A stretch of DNA of 7,885 bases from CAZTYW01 sp964617695 (GCA_964617695.1 CAZTYW010000079.1:1-7885), one strand, 5' to 3'; positions 1 to 5,851 are shown, counted from the first letter of the stretch. The notes: generated by a model not told the origin, from the sequence alone. Numbers and translations are program-made.

Positions 1-77
1 TCCCAAAAGTACGGCGGGTGAGCTTTGGCAGAGCGGGTGAAGCAGGGCGCAAGCCACCGACGTCACCCATCTTCAAA

Positions 78-104
78 GGCGGGTCCCGTTTCACCGTACC
101 CGCC
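78..104 (-). terminator. Stem-loop at the end of the minus-strand frameshifted gene
   Basis: A perfect 7-bp inverted repeat, GGCGGGT (78-84) and ACCCGCC (98-104), encloses a 13-base loop. On the minus strand the hairpin is followed by TTTGAAG, a weak T-tract, and the TGA stop of the broken gene lies inside the loop. This geometry suits a weak intrinsic terminator or a 3' mRNA end structure. The T-run is short, so efficient Rho-independent termination is doubtful. Positions 1-77 contain no gene that I can support. Confidence 0.35.
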
Positions 105-481
105 GCACCCTGGCCAGCACGCTCCAGGCCACCCTGCGGGACGTTGATCTGCGGACCAGGTAGCCGACGACACCCGCTCCAAGCGCCGCCGCTGCCACCG
201 CATGCCAGTTGGGCAGGACCGGGGTAGGACGGCAGCGCACGATCGTATAACGTAGTCCATGATCTCATCCGGCGGGTCAATGATTACCACGAACCAGCCC
301 TCGCTTTCTTCACCTTCAAGTTCTCCCGTGAACACAATAGCTGCCCCCCCACCGGCGCAAGATCCGCACCACCAACGCCATAGAACGGGCATTTCGAGAA
401 GTCCGTCGCAGGACCAGGCCCATGAGCTGCTTCCAGAACCCCAGCAGAGTCGATCGCATCATCTACGGCATCATGTGTCAC
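91..481 (-). pseudogene. Frameshifted small protein with C-terminal membrane helix (two homopolymer frame breaks)
   Basis: No single frame spans this interval, but three consecutive minus-strand frames join into one plausible protein. The first reads from a GTG at 481 (THDAVDDAIDSAGVLEAAHG...DLAPVGG) to a run of seven G (plus 344-350). The second continues as AAIVFTGELEGEESEGWFVV then IIDPPDEIMDYVIRSCAAVL, up to a run of four C (plus 222-225 region). The third reads PVLPNWHAVAAAALGAGVVG followed by YLVRRSTSRRVAWSVLARVR and a TGA at 91-93. Each break is repaired by adding one base to its homopolymer, and 391 bases plus two give exactly 130 codons and a stop. The predicted product is acidic in the middle, with a hydrophobic helix at about residues 94-110 followed by an arginine-rich tail, as in a C-tail-anchored membrane protein facing the cytoplasm. 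I do not recognise the family. A GGAG lies 5 bases before the GTG; a stronger GGAGGGG at 506-512 has no start codon at a usable distance. It could be a decayed gene or an intact gene with sequencing or assembly undercalls. Confidence 0.5.
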
Positions 482-587
482 CTTGACTCCGCCTGGAAGG
501 ACGTGCCCCTCCTTGAATTTACACACTTCTGTTGACACTATGTCTAAATCGTATGCTGTTGACCTTTTGTTTACCATCGTGTAAGAT
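482..587. promoter_or_regulatory. Divergent intergenic region with TTGAC motifs
   Basis: This segment separates the broken minus-strand gene from the plus-strand amidohydrolase and is AT-richer than its surroundings. The octamer CTGTTGAC occurs at 529-536 and again at 556-563, 27 bases apart. Each copy offers a plus-strand -35-like hexamer: TTGACA at 532-537 and TTGACC at 559-564. The second pairs at 17 bases with TAAGAT (582-587), a 4/6 match to TATAAT. That -10 directly abuts the ATG at 588, which conflicts with this ATG being the translated start if the promoter is real. The first TTGACA has no good -10 at 16-18 bases. Confidence 0.35.
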
Positions 588-2279
588 ATGTCATATGCGA
601 AGAAGACGCTCGCGCACGACCCTGGCCCATCTGGAAGGAGGCCGGCGACGCCAACCACGCTGCTGAAGGCTGGTCGGGTAATAGACGGCACCGGCAGCCC
701 CGCCTTCAATGGGCACGTCTTGATCAAGGACAACCGCATCGGGGCGGTCTTGAAGCAGACCGAACCCCTCCCCGCCGCTGACGAGGTAATTGACGCCAGT
801 GGCTGCGCCGTCGCCCCCGGCTTCATCGATGTGCACTCACACATGGACTGGTCGCTGCCATTGGACAATCACCCGGAGCTTCTCAAGTGCTTGCTCGAAC
901 AGGGCATAACCACGGTGGTGGCAGGCAACTGCGGCTTCTCGCCGGCGCCCGTCTCAACGGAGACTGTCGGATTGTTGGACAGGGACTTCATGCTCCCGAT
1001 CGACAAGCCGCTGGACCACACCTGGCACTCGATGGGGGAGTTTCTTGACGCAGTCGAGGAGAAGAAACCGGTCCTGAACCTGGCGCAACTGGTGGGTCAC
1101 GCCACCCTCAGAATCGCAGCCAGCAGCACACGCCGGGGAGTAATGAGACCCGACGACCTGCGGGACTGCCTGCTCCTGCTGAAGCGGTCTCTGGACGAGG
1201 GAGCATGCGGGTTGAGCTTCGGCCTGGGCTACGACCCGGGCATGCATTCCCCGCAGCAAGAGATAGAGGCCTTCAGCACCGCTGCAGCGCTGGCCAGGAA
1301 GCCAGTCACGGTGCACCTGAAGGCATACGGCAGGCTGTCCGCAGCCTATACACCGTTCTACTTCAGGCCTCACAATCTGCGGGCACTGAGAGAGATGATC
1401 GCCGTCGCCCGGAGCACCCGCGCATCGCTTCAAATCTCGCACATGATGCTGGCATTCCGCACCACCTGGCCAATGGCTGACGACTGTTTGGGAATGATCG
1501 ACATTGCCCGGGCCGGAGGTGTGGACGTAATGATGGACGCCATTCCATATTCGGACGTCAACGGCGGCGTTGCCTCCCTGTTACCGCCTTCGTTCGTCGC
1601 CAAGCTGCCCGACGGATACAGGAGCCGGTGGGCGCGGATGCTGGTGCGGGTGCAGAGCGCCATCGGTTTCCGCCGGGTCGGCTACCGCTATGCGGACCAC
1701 TGCAGGCTGATGGATGCCGGGGTCGACGGATGGGAGGACCTGAGCGGCCTGACTATCGGTGAGATCGCCCGCAGGTGGAGGACATCGGCCCCGGACGTCT
1801 TACTCAAGCTGTGTGAGGCTTCAAACGGACGGGCTGCCGTACTGTGCCACGACGTAGCGGGTGGACCCGGCCATGAAGAGCACCTTGATGCCATCCTGTC
1901 CCACGATCTTTGCCTGTTTGCCACGGACACGCTGATTCGAAGAAAAGGCTATCCCAATCCTGCCGCCTACGGAGCCTTCCCCAGAATCCTGGGGTACTAT
2001 GTCCGGCAAAGGAAGCTGTTCAGCATTGAGAATGCCATCAAGAGAATGACGTCCGCCAGCGCCGACCGTTTCGGGATCAAGGACCGGGGCAGTCTGGAAG
2101 CCGGCAAAGCCGCAGACGTGGTAATATTCGACCCCGATACCGTAGCGGAGGCGGCGCCCGTTGGCGTTGAGCCTGCCGGCAGGCCGGCGGGCATCCGCCA
2201 CGTTTTCGTGAACGGGGTACGTGTGGTGAAAGACGGGGCCTATGTTGAGGCGCGTGCCGGAAGGGTAATCAGGGTATGA
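588..2279 (+). CDS. N-acyl-D-amino-acid deacylase-type amidohydrolase (Amidohydro_3)
   Basis: This is a metal-dependent hydrolase of the amidohydrolase superfamily, closest to the D-aminoacylase / N-acyl-D-amino-acid deacylase group, which removes acyl groups from N-acyl-D-amino acids in the cytoplasm. The 563 residues begin with a beta-strand domain (LLKAGRVIDGTGSPAFNGHV, about 25-44). The metal motif GFIDVHSHMD follows (His83, His85), then GITTVVAGNCGFSPAP with Cys115, the cysteine ligand diagnostic of this family. His243 (VTVHLK), His285 (LQISHMM) and Asp447 (FATD) match the remaining ligands and catalytic Asp. The C-terminus has family-typical AYGAFPRILGYYVRQ, RMTSASADRFG and RGSLEAGKAADVVIFDPDTV. 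The usual THxRDE around the first helix histidine is altered to VHLKAYG, so substrate may differ. No signal peptide is seen. The first 24 residues have no family counterpart; a GGAAGGAGG lies inside them (633-641) but no ATG/GTG/TTG follows in frame. The product is convergent with the response regulator gene. The family call is firm; the substrate is not determined. Confidence 0.88.
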   Translation: MSYAKKTLAHDPGPSGRRPATPTTLLKAGRVIDGTGSPAFNGHVLIKDNRIGAVLKQTEPLPAADEVIDASGCAVAPGFIDVHSHMDWSLPLDNHPELLKCLLEQGITTVVAGNCGFSPAPVSTETVGLLDRDFMLPIDKPLDHTWHSMGEFLDAVEEKKPVLNLAQLVGHATLRIAASSTRRGVMRPDDLRDCLLLLKRSLDEGACGLSFGLGYDPGMHSPQQEIEAFSTAAALARKPVTVHLKAYGRLSAAYTPFYFRPHNLRALREMIAVARSTRASLQISHMMLAFRTTWPMADDCLGMIDIARAGGVDVMMDAIPYSDVNGGVASLLPPSFVAKLPDGYRSRWARMLVRVQSAIGFRRVGYRYADHCRLMDAGVDGWEDLSGLTIGEIARRWRTSAPDVLLKLCEASNGRAAVLCHDVAGGPGHEEHLDAILSHDLCLFATDTLIRRKGYPNPAAYGAFPRILGYYVRQRKLFSIENAIKRMTSASADRFGIKDRGSLEAGKAADVVIFDPDTVAEAAPVGVEPAGRPAGIRHVFVNGVRVVKDGAYVEARAGRVIRV

Positions 2280-2327
2280 CCTGCTGTAAGTGGTATCGCG
2301 TTCCGCACCCTGCCAGACCTCAGAGCA

Positions 2328-2981
2328 TCACACCGCAATGATGCCCTTGCGCAGGGCGTACTTCACCAGGTCGATGCGGTTGTGGATGTCCAGCTTGTCC
2401 ATCAGGTTGGTCTTGTGCCCCTCGACCGTCTTGGGGCTGATTATCAGCATGTCGGCGATCTCCTGGGTGGTATACCCCTCCGCCAGCAGCTTCAGCACGT
2501 CCCGCTCGCGGTCGGTCAACTGCTCGTAGGGGTCGCGCTTCCCCCGCAGGCTGGCCCCCTGCTGGTAGTCCTCCACCAGCAGCTTGGCCACAGCCGGAGA
2601 CAGGAAAGACTGCCCCCGGTGAACCGCACGGATGGCCTGGGGCAACTCCGAAGATGCGGCCGCCTTGCTGATGAAGCCAGACGCCCCGGCCTCGATTACC
2701 GGGAACACGTACTCCTTGTCTGCGTACTGGGTCAGGGCCAGCACCTTCACCTGCGGAAACTCGCGGCAAATGCGGCGGGTCGCCTCCAGGCCCCCCAGAA
2801 TGGGCATGGCTATGTCCATCAGGACAACGTCGGGCACCAGGTCCCTGACCTTGTCCAGGGCCTCACGGCCGTTCCCGGCCTCGCCGACCACCTCGATGTC
2901 CGCCGCCAGGGCCAGCAGGGCACAGATGCCATCCCTGACGATGGTATGGTCATCTGCTACCAGTACCCTTATCTTCTCCAT
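2328..2981 (-). CDS. NarL/FixJ-family response regulator (REC + LuxR-type HTH)
   Basis: This is a DNA-binding response regulator, the output partner of the GAF kinase encoded directly upstream. In the 217-residue form from the ATG at 2981, the receiver domain (about 1-120) has the acidic pair Asp10-Asp11 (VLVADDH), the phosphoacceptor Asp56 (VLMDIAMP), Thr84 (ALTQ) and Lys106 (ISKAA). The LuxR/GerE helix-turn-helix spans about 153-213: LTDRERDVLKLLAEGYTTQE, then IADMLIISPKTVEGHKTNLM. A GTG in frame at 2990 is an alternative start. I prefer the ATG because GGAG lies 8 bases before it and the chain then opens directly on MEKIRVLVADDH. The start overlaps the kinase's 3' end by 32 bases, which predicts translational coupling and a common mRNA. 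All active-site residues are present, so phosphorylation-dependent transcription control is expected. The target genes are unknown. Confidence 0.92.
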   Translation of the reverse strand: MEKIRVLVADDHTIVRDGICALLALAADIEVVGEAGNGREALDKVRDLVPDVVLMDIAMPILGGLEATRRICREFPQVKVLALTQYADKEYVFPVIEAGASGFISKAAASSELPQAIRAVHRGQSFLSPAVAKLLVEDYQQGASLRGKRDPYEQLTDRERDVLKLLAEGYTTQEIADMLIISPKTVEGHKTNLMDKLDIHNRIDLVKYALRKGIIAV

Positions 2982-4260
2982 CGGACGCACTCCGGACCAC
3001 AGGGACTCTGACCGACACCGTGGTTCCCTCCCCGAGTTTAGACTTGACCGAGCAGGTGCCGCCGAGCAGCCCGACCCTCTCCTTCATGCCGAAAAGCCCG
3101 CTGCCCCGGCCGCTCTCCTCTATCTCCGTCAGCTTGGAGACGTCGAACCCCTCGCCGTCGTCGGTAATGCGCAGCAGCAGCTCGTTGGCCCTGCCCTCTA
3201 TGGATATGACGGCGTTCTTTGCCTGCGAATGCTTGGCAATGTTGCCGACGGCGCCCTGGGCCACCCGGAACAGCCCCACTTCAACTTCGGAGGGCAGGGA
3301 GTCCACCTTGCCCTTCGACTCCAGCGACACGGCGATTTCCCGGTCGCCGAGAGCGTTCTCGGCGTACTGCCGGATGGCGGGCACCAGCCCCAGCGTGTCG
3401 AGGAGCGTCGGCCTGAGCTCCCGGATCAGCCTGCCCACCTCGACGCCTATCTGGTTGGCCAGCGCATGCGCTTTCCTCAGCTTGGTCTTGAACTCCTTGT
3501 CGTGCGTGTTCGACATCTCGGCCACGTCCACCAGCGCCTGCAGATTGAGCGCCAGGCCGGAAAGCGACTGGCTGGTCTCATCGTGCAGTTCCCTGGCCAG
3601 CCGCCGCTGGCCCTCTTCCTGGGCCAGCATCGTCTGACGCACCAGGCGCCGGTACCTCTCCCGGCCCCTGGCCAGCCGCTCGTAGAGCCTGGCCTGGCCT
3701 ATGGCCACGCCCACCTGGTCGCCAATCGAGTGCAGCAGGTGCATGTCATCGCGGGTGAAGCGCCTGGGCATGTGGCTGGCGACGGTGATCACCCCCAGGA
3801 CAGCCTCCTTTGACCGCAGAGGAACACTAATGAACGCCTTCAGTCCCTCCTTGCGCAGCAGATCGGGATAGGCGGCACGCGCATCGGCGGATATGTCCTC
3901 CAGCAGGACGGACTTGCCGGTCTGCGCCACCCTGCCGGCGATCCCCTCGCCCAATTTCAGGCACACCGCTCCGGCCATCTCCTTCGACAGGCCGCGGTAC
4001 ACCCGATAGGACAGCGTCTGGGTCTCCCCGTCCAGCAGCAGGATGCCCCCTACCGTCCCGTCCATCATGCCGAGAACGTTTTCCAGGGCAACCTCCAGGA
4101 CGGCGTCCAGGTCCGACAGACCGCTGACGGCAGCCGACACCCGGCTCACGGCCAGAAGATCGCGGTACAGCTTGTCGCTCTCATCCTGGACGCCACACTC
4201 TGCGGCCTGGCAGCCTTCGGGCTGGCCTGGCCGGACGGCCTTATCCTCCGCGCGCTCCAT
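2950..4260 (-). CDS. Soluble GAF-domain histidine kinase (HisKA_3 / HPK7)
   Basis: This is a cytoplasmic sensor kinase for the adjoining NarL-type regulator. The 436 residues contain no membrane segment. A GAF domain (about 36-193; VGGILLLDGETQTLSYRVY, GIAGRVAQTGKSVLLEDI, LKAFISVPLRSKEAVLGVIT) should sense a small ligand or redox signal. The dimerisation and phosphoacceptor helix follows, with His226 in RRLARELHDETSQSLSGL, the classic HisKA_3 ELHDE..Q motif. The C-terminal HATPase has G1 box DDGEGF (368-372 region) and G2 region GSGLFGMKERVGLLGG. Its N box reads FRVAQGAVGNIAKHSQA: the Asn (340) is kept but the usual Glu of QEAxxN is Gly336. The start is decided by GGAGGAG (4267-4273) six bases before the ATG at 4260; an in-frame GTG at 4275 lies upstream of that site. 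The 3' end overlaps the regulator gene. The signal sensed cannot be read from the sequence. Confidence 0.9.
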   Translation of the reverse strand: MERAEDKAVRPGQPEGCQAAECGVQDESDKLYRDLLAVSRVSAAVSGLSDLDAVLEVALENVLGMMDGTVGGILLLDGETQTLSYRVYRGLSKEMAGAVCLKLGEGIAGRVAQTGKSVLLEDISADARAAYPDLLRKEGLKAFISVPLRSKEAVLGVITVASHMPRRFTRDDMHLLHSIGDQVGVAIGQARLYERLARGRERYRRLVRQTMLAQEEGQRRLARELHDETSQSLSGLALNLQALVDVAEMSNTHDKEFKTKLRKAHALANQIGVEVGRLIRELRPTLLDTLGLVPAIRQYAENALGDREIAVSLESKGKVDSLPSEVEVGLFRVAQGAVGNIAKHSQAKNAVISIEGRANELLLRITDDGEGFDVSKLTEIEESGRGSGLFGMKERVGLLGGTCSVKSKLGEGTTVSVRVPVVRSASDGEDKGTGSR

Positions 4261-4266
4261 TTCAAG

Positions 4267-4273
4267 CTCCTCC
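4267..4273 (-). promoter_or_regulatory. Ribosome binding site of the GAF kinase gene
   Basis: GGAGGAG on the minus strand stands six bases before the ATG at 4260. It overlaps the alternative GTG start region (4273-4275), so it supports the shorter protein. Confidence 0.75.
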
Positions 4274-4316
4274 ACGAGCTGTGCCAGATGCGGGTCCCAG
4301 CGAGAGTCTGCCTGCT

Positions 4317-4331
4317 GAGGAGCCGCTCCTC
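4317..4331. repeat. 15-base palindrome in the kinase leader
   Basis: GAGGAGC and GCTCCTC flank a single central base, giving a near-perfect palindrome within the presumed 5' leader of the kinase/regulator mRNA. In RNA it would form a short hairpin that hides a second GGAGGAG sequence. It could be a leader structure or a protein-binding dyad; there is no direct evidence for either. Confidence 0.3.
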
Positions 4332-4357
4332 CCTATGACAGCAAAAGGTCTGGGATA

Positions 4358-4387
4358 ATCGTATACAGACAGCCAGATAGCTGTCAA
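4358..4387 (-). promoter_or_regulatory. Candidate promoter of the GAF kinase/NarL regulator operon
   Basis: On the minus strand a perfect TTGACA (4382-4387) is followed at 16 bases by TATACG (4360-4365), or at 18 bases by TACGAT (4358-4363); each -10 matches TATAAT at 4 of 6 positions. Transcription would begin near 4350 and leave a leader of about 90 bases before the ATG at 4260. The -35 lies inside one copy of a dispersed repeat. Confidence 0.5.
4368..4385. promoter_or_regulatory. Operator-like dyad GACAGC-N6-GCTGTC
   Basis: A perfect 6-bp inverted repeat (4368-4373 and 4380-4385) with a 6-base centre sits between the -10 and -35 of the kinase promoter and overlaps the -35 hexamer. A third GACAGC half-site lies at 4337-4342. 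A dimeric regulator bound here would block or modulate the promoter. Autoregulation by the NarL-type regulator is possible but is only an inference. Confidence 0.35.
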
Positions 4388-4436
4388 CCTTGTCACGGTG
4401 CGGGCCGGGAAGCGCCAGTCCCGGGCCAAACGGGGG
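4373..4436. repeat. Dispersed repeat, copy A
   Basis: This 64-base segment matches 5564-5627 without gaps at 54 of 64 positions. The best-kept core is CTGTCAACCyTGTCACGGT, GAAGCGCC and GCCAAACGGGGG. Both copies are in the same orientation and lie in intergenic DNA. Copy A can fold around GGCCGGGA / TCCCGGGCC with one bulged base. Looser similarity may run about 30 bases further right (AG..GAT.CG.TG.G). No coding potential is apparent, so it resembles a REP- or MITE-like non-coding element. Confidence 0.65.
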
Positions 4437-4503
4437 GCCGGGCAGCAGATGCGGTGTGAGCCGTCCAGCCGGTCGGAGCGGACATCCTGATCGGCAGTGC
4501 GGC

Positions 4504-5211
4504 TCACTCGAAGACGTACTCCCGGCCCGGTTCCAGAACAATTACGTCCACCTCGGGGGCTTCCTTCCTGGCCAGGTCGACGAAGCGGCGGGCATCTGGC
4601 TCCAGCACGGGAAACGTGCCGAAGTGCATCGGCACGGCCTTTCTCGGCTTGAGCAGAGTCAGCGCCCTGGCCGCCTGAAACGGGTCCATGGTGAACACGC
4701 CGCCCACAGGGAGGAGGGCGACGTCAATCGGATATAGCTGCCCCAGAAGCCTCATGGACTCGAAGATGCCGGTATCACCGGCGTGGTACATGGTGAAGCC
4801 CTGTTCCAGCCTGACCACGTACCCGACAGCACAGGCAGACTGCGAAGAATGAAAGGCCTGGGTCATGGTGACGGTGATGCCGTTCAATGCGGCGCTTCCT
4901 CCTATGTTCATGCCTGACCCACCAAAGACCACGTTGTCCGGCGCGACTCCCATCTCGGCCTGGAACCTGGACGCTGTCTCCGGGGCAGCGACCAGGATGC
5001 CTCCAGTCTTCTTGACGATGTCGGCTGCGCTTCCGGCGTGATCGAAGTGGTCGTGCGTCACCAGAACGATGTCAGCAGCATTGATATCATCCACTGTTAT
5101 GGGGCAGGAAGGGTTGTCGACGATCCACGGATCGAAGACCAGCGTTCTCCCCGCGGGCGATGTAACCACGAACGCTGCGTGACCAAGCCACTTCAATGAC
5201 ACCTTCGACAT
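4504..5211 (-). CDS. UPF0173-type metal-dependent hydrolase (metallo-beta-lactamase fold)
   Basis: This is a cytoplasmic hydrolase of the metallo-beta-lactamase superfamily, in the small group annotated as UPF0173 / YtkL-like and related to UlaG lactonases. The 235 residues begin with the family signature KVSLKWLGHAAF (His11) and FDPWIVDNP. The metal motif THDHFDHAG supplies His53, His55, Asp57 and His58. Further ligands are His121 (AFHSSQ), Asp146 in HAGDTGIF and His196 in PMHFGTFP. The length is normal for the family. I choose the ATG at 5211 because AGAGG (5220-5224) lies 8 bases before it and most relatives open close to the WLGH motif; a GTG at 5220 is in frame but overlaps that site. 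The gene has its own upstream promoter and is separated from the kinase operon by 243 bases. The natural substrate is unknown. Confidence 0.9.
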   Translation of the reverse strand: MSKVSLKWLGHAAFVVTSPAGRTLVFDPWIVDNPSCPITVDDINAADIVLVTHDHFDHAGSAADIVKKTGGILVAAPETASRFQAEMGVAPDNVVFGGSGMNIGGSAALNGITVTMTQAFHSSQSACAVGYVVRLEQGFTMYHAGDTGIFESMRLLGQLYPIDVALLPVGGVFTMDPFQAARALTLLKPRKAVPMHFGTFPVLEPDARRFVDLARKEAPEVDVIVLEPGREYVFE

Positions 5212-5219
5212 TACGGACA

Positions 5220-5224
5220 CCTCT
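5220..5224 (-). promoter_or_regulatory. Ribosome binding site of the hydrolase gene
   Basis: AGAGG on the minus strand lies 8 bases before the ATG at 5211 and overlaps the alternative GTG at 5218-5220. It therefore favours the ATG. Confidence 0.55.
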
Positions 5225-5288
5225 TTTCATTTTCGATCGCTGCACATTGAAACGGCTGCCGTCTTTGGAATGGCGACAGCGTGAATGG

Positions 5289-5318
5289 ATTATAGAGTCA
5301 ACCCGTGCGAAGAGGCAA
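5289..5318 (-). promoter_or_regulatory. Candidate promoter of the hydrolase gene
   Basis: A perfect minus-strand TATAAT (5289-5294) is preceded at 18 bases by TTGCCT (5313-5318), a 4/6 match to TTGACA. Transcription would start near 5282, giving a leader of about 70 bases. A TTGACT lies immediately before the -10 but is too close to serve as its -35. Confidence 0.55.
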
Positions 5319-5449
5319 GCCTGCAGGCTGGCGAGTAGTGTCACCAAGAGCGTGTAGATTCATGGAGGGGCGTACCCGTCCAATACAGCCAGACAGGGTA
5401 GGAAGCAGGCCCGGTGGTACACGCAAAAGACCTGACCGAACTGCCGCTT

Positions 5450-5528
5450 CTCTCCTCCCCAGCGGGAGGAGAGCATGAGGAGGAGGGACTTCACCCTCAC
5501 CCCTGCCCTCTCCCGTCGAGGGAGAGGG
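5450..5528. repeat. Tandem pair of purine/pyrimidine hairpins
   Basis: Two perfect palindromes stand in tandem. The first has 10-bp arms, CTCTCCTCCC (5450-5459) and GGGAGGAGAG (5464-5473), with loop CAGC. The second has 9-bp arms, CCCTCTCCC (5506-5514) and GGGAGAGGG (5520-5528), with loop GTCGA. The linker contains GAGGAGGAGGGAC and CACCCTCACCCC. Intergenic elements of this CCCTCTCCC...GGGAGAGGG type are familiar from many high-GC genomes as dispersed palindromic repeats. There is no T-run after either hairpin, so they are not obvious terminators. Confidence 0.6.
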
Positions 5529-5563
5529 GGTTGGTCCTGGCCTCCGGCAGTCCCAGCGCCCGC

Positions 5564-5627
5564 CCAGACCGCTGTCAACCCTGTCACGGTCCGGGCAGCG
5601 AAGCGCCCGTGCCCAGCCAAACGGGGG
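5564..5627. repeat. Dispersed repeat, copy B
   Basis: This is the partner of the segment at 4373-4436 (54 of 64 bases identical, no gaps, same orientation). Substitutions in this copy create a different hairpin, GGGCA / TGCCC, around the shared GAAGCGCC core. The complement of CTGTCAACC again offers a minus-strand TTGACA, but no -10-like sequence follows it here. It directly follows the tandem hairpins, so the whole 5450-5702 interval looks like a cluster of repeats. Confidence 0.65.
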
Positions 5628-5675
5628 AGGGCCAGTTGATTCGCTGAGCGGCCTGCCTTTTCGAGGCGGAGTTGA

Positions 5676-5702
5676 GCCCCGGTAGGCGAGACCATCCGGG
5701 GC
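5676..5702. repeat. Inverted repeat GCCCCGG-N13-CCGGGGC
   Basis: Perfect 7-bp arms (5676-5682 and 5696-5702) enclose a 13-base loop. It closes the repeat cluster on the right. No T-run follows on either strand. Its role is unknown. Confidence 0.45.
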
Positions 5703-5715
5703 AGCGTCATATAGT

Positions 5716-5743
5716 CATATGAATTCGTTTCATTCATGATATG
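5716..5743. promoter_or_regulatory. AT-rich imperfect dyad upstream of the small membrane protein gene
   Basis: The arms CATATGAAT and ATTCATGATATG are complementary except for a three-base insertion in the right arm. The dyad lies about 65 bases upstream of the -35 of the plus-strand promoter at 5809-5837, in a local AT-rich patch next to GC-rich repeats. It could be a binding site for an activator or a curvature element. Confidence 0.25.
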
Positions 5744-5808
5744 TTCAGGTTCACAGCGCAGCAGCAATACAGTACTTCTCCCCAGGCAGAAAAATGAACT
5801 TTTGTCTA

Positions 5809-5837
5809 TGGACAACCGCGACAAAAGATGGTAAAAT
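5809..5837 (+). promoter_or_regulatory. Strong sigma-70-like promoter of the small membrane protein gene
   Basis: TGGACA (5809-5814, 5/6 match to TTGACA) is followed after exactly 17 bases by TAAAAT (5832-5837, 5/6 match to TATAAT). Transcription would start about 5844, only some eight bases before the ATG at 5852. Confidence 0.65.
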
Positions 5838-5851
5838 GACCCGATTGGCTC

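Noticed and set aside
14..41. Direct repeat GCGGGTGA at the left edge
   Set aside because: Two short GC-rich copies 20 bases apart are expected by chance at this base composition.
284..868. Long minus-strand open frame taken as one 194-residue protein
   Set aside because: Its first part lies antisense to the amidohydrolase N-terminus and has no protein character. Only the part left of about 481 looks coding, and it continues in other frames, so it is treated as the frameshifted gene.
954..1442. 162-residue minus-strand open frame inside the amidohydrolase
   Set aside because: It is antisense to a gene with clear catalytic motifs and has no recognisable features.
2632..3813. 393-residue plus-strand open frame
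   Set aside because: It is antisense to the response regulator and kinase genes, which have full domain motifs; high GC keeps this frame open.
4388..4460. GC-rich foldback after the hydrolase stop as an intrinsic terminator
   Set aside because: The foldback belongs to repeat copy A and no T-run follows on the minus strand.
5414..5647. 77-residue plus-strand open frame
   Set aside because: It consists entirely of hairpin and dispersed-repeat sequence.
5450..5702. CRISPR array or tRNA gene
   Set aside because: Repeats are unlike each other and unevenly spaced, with no uniform spacers; no cloverleaf or TTCRA arm is seen.
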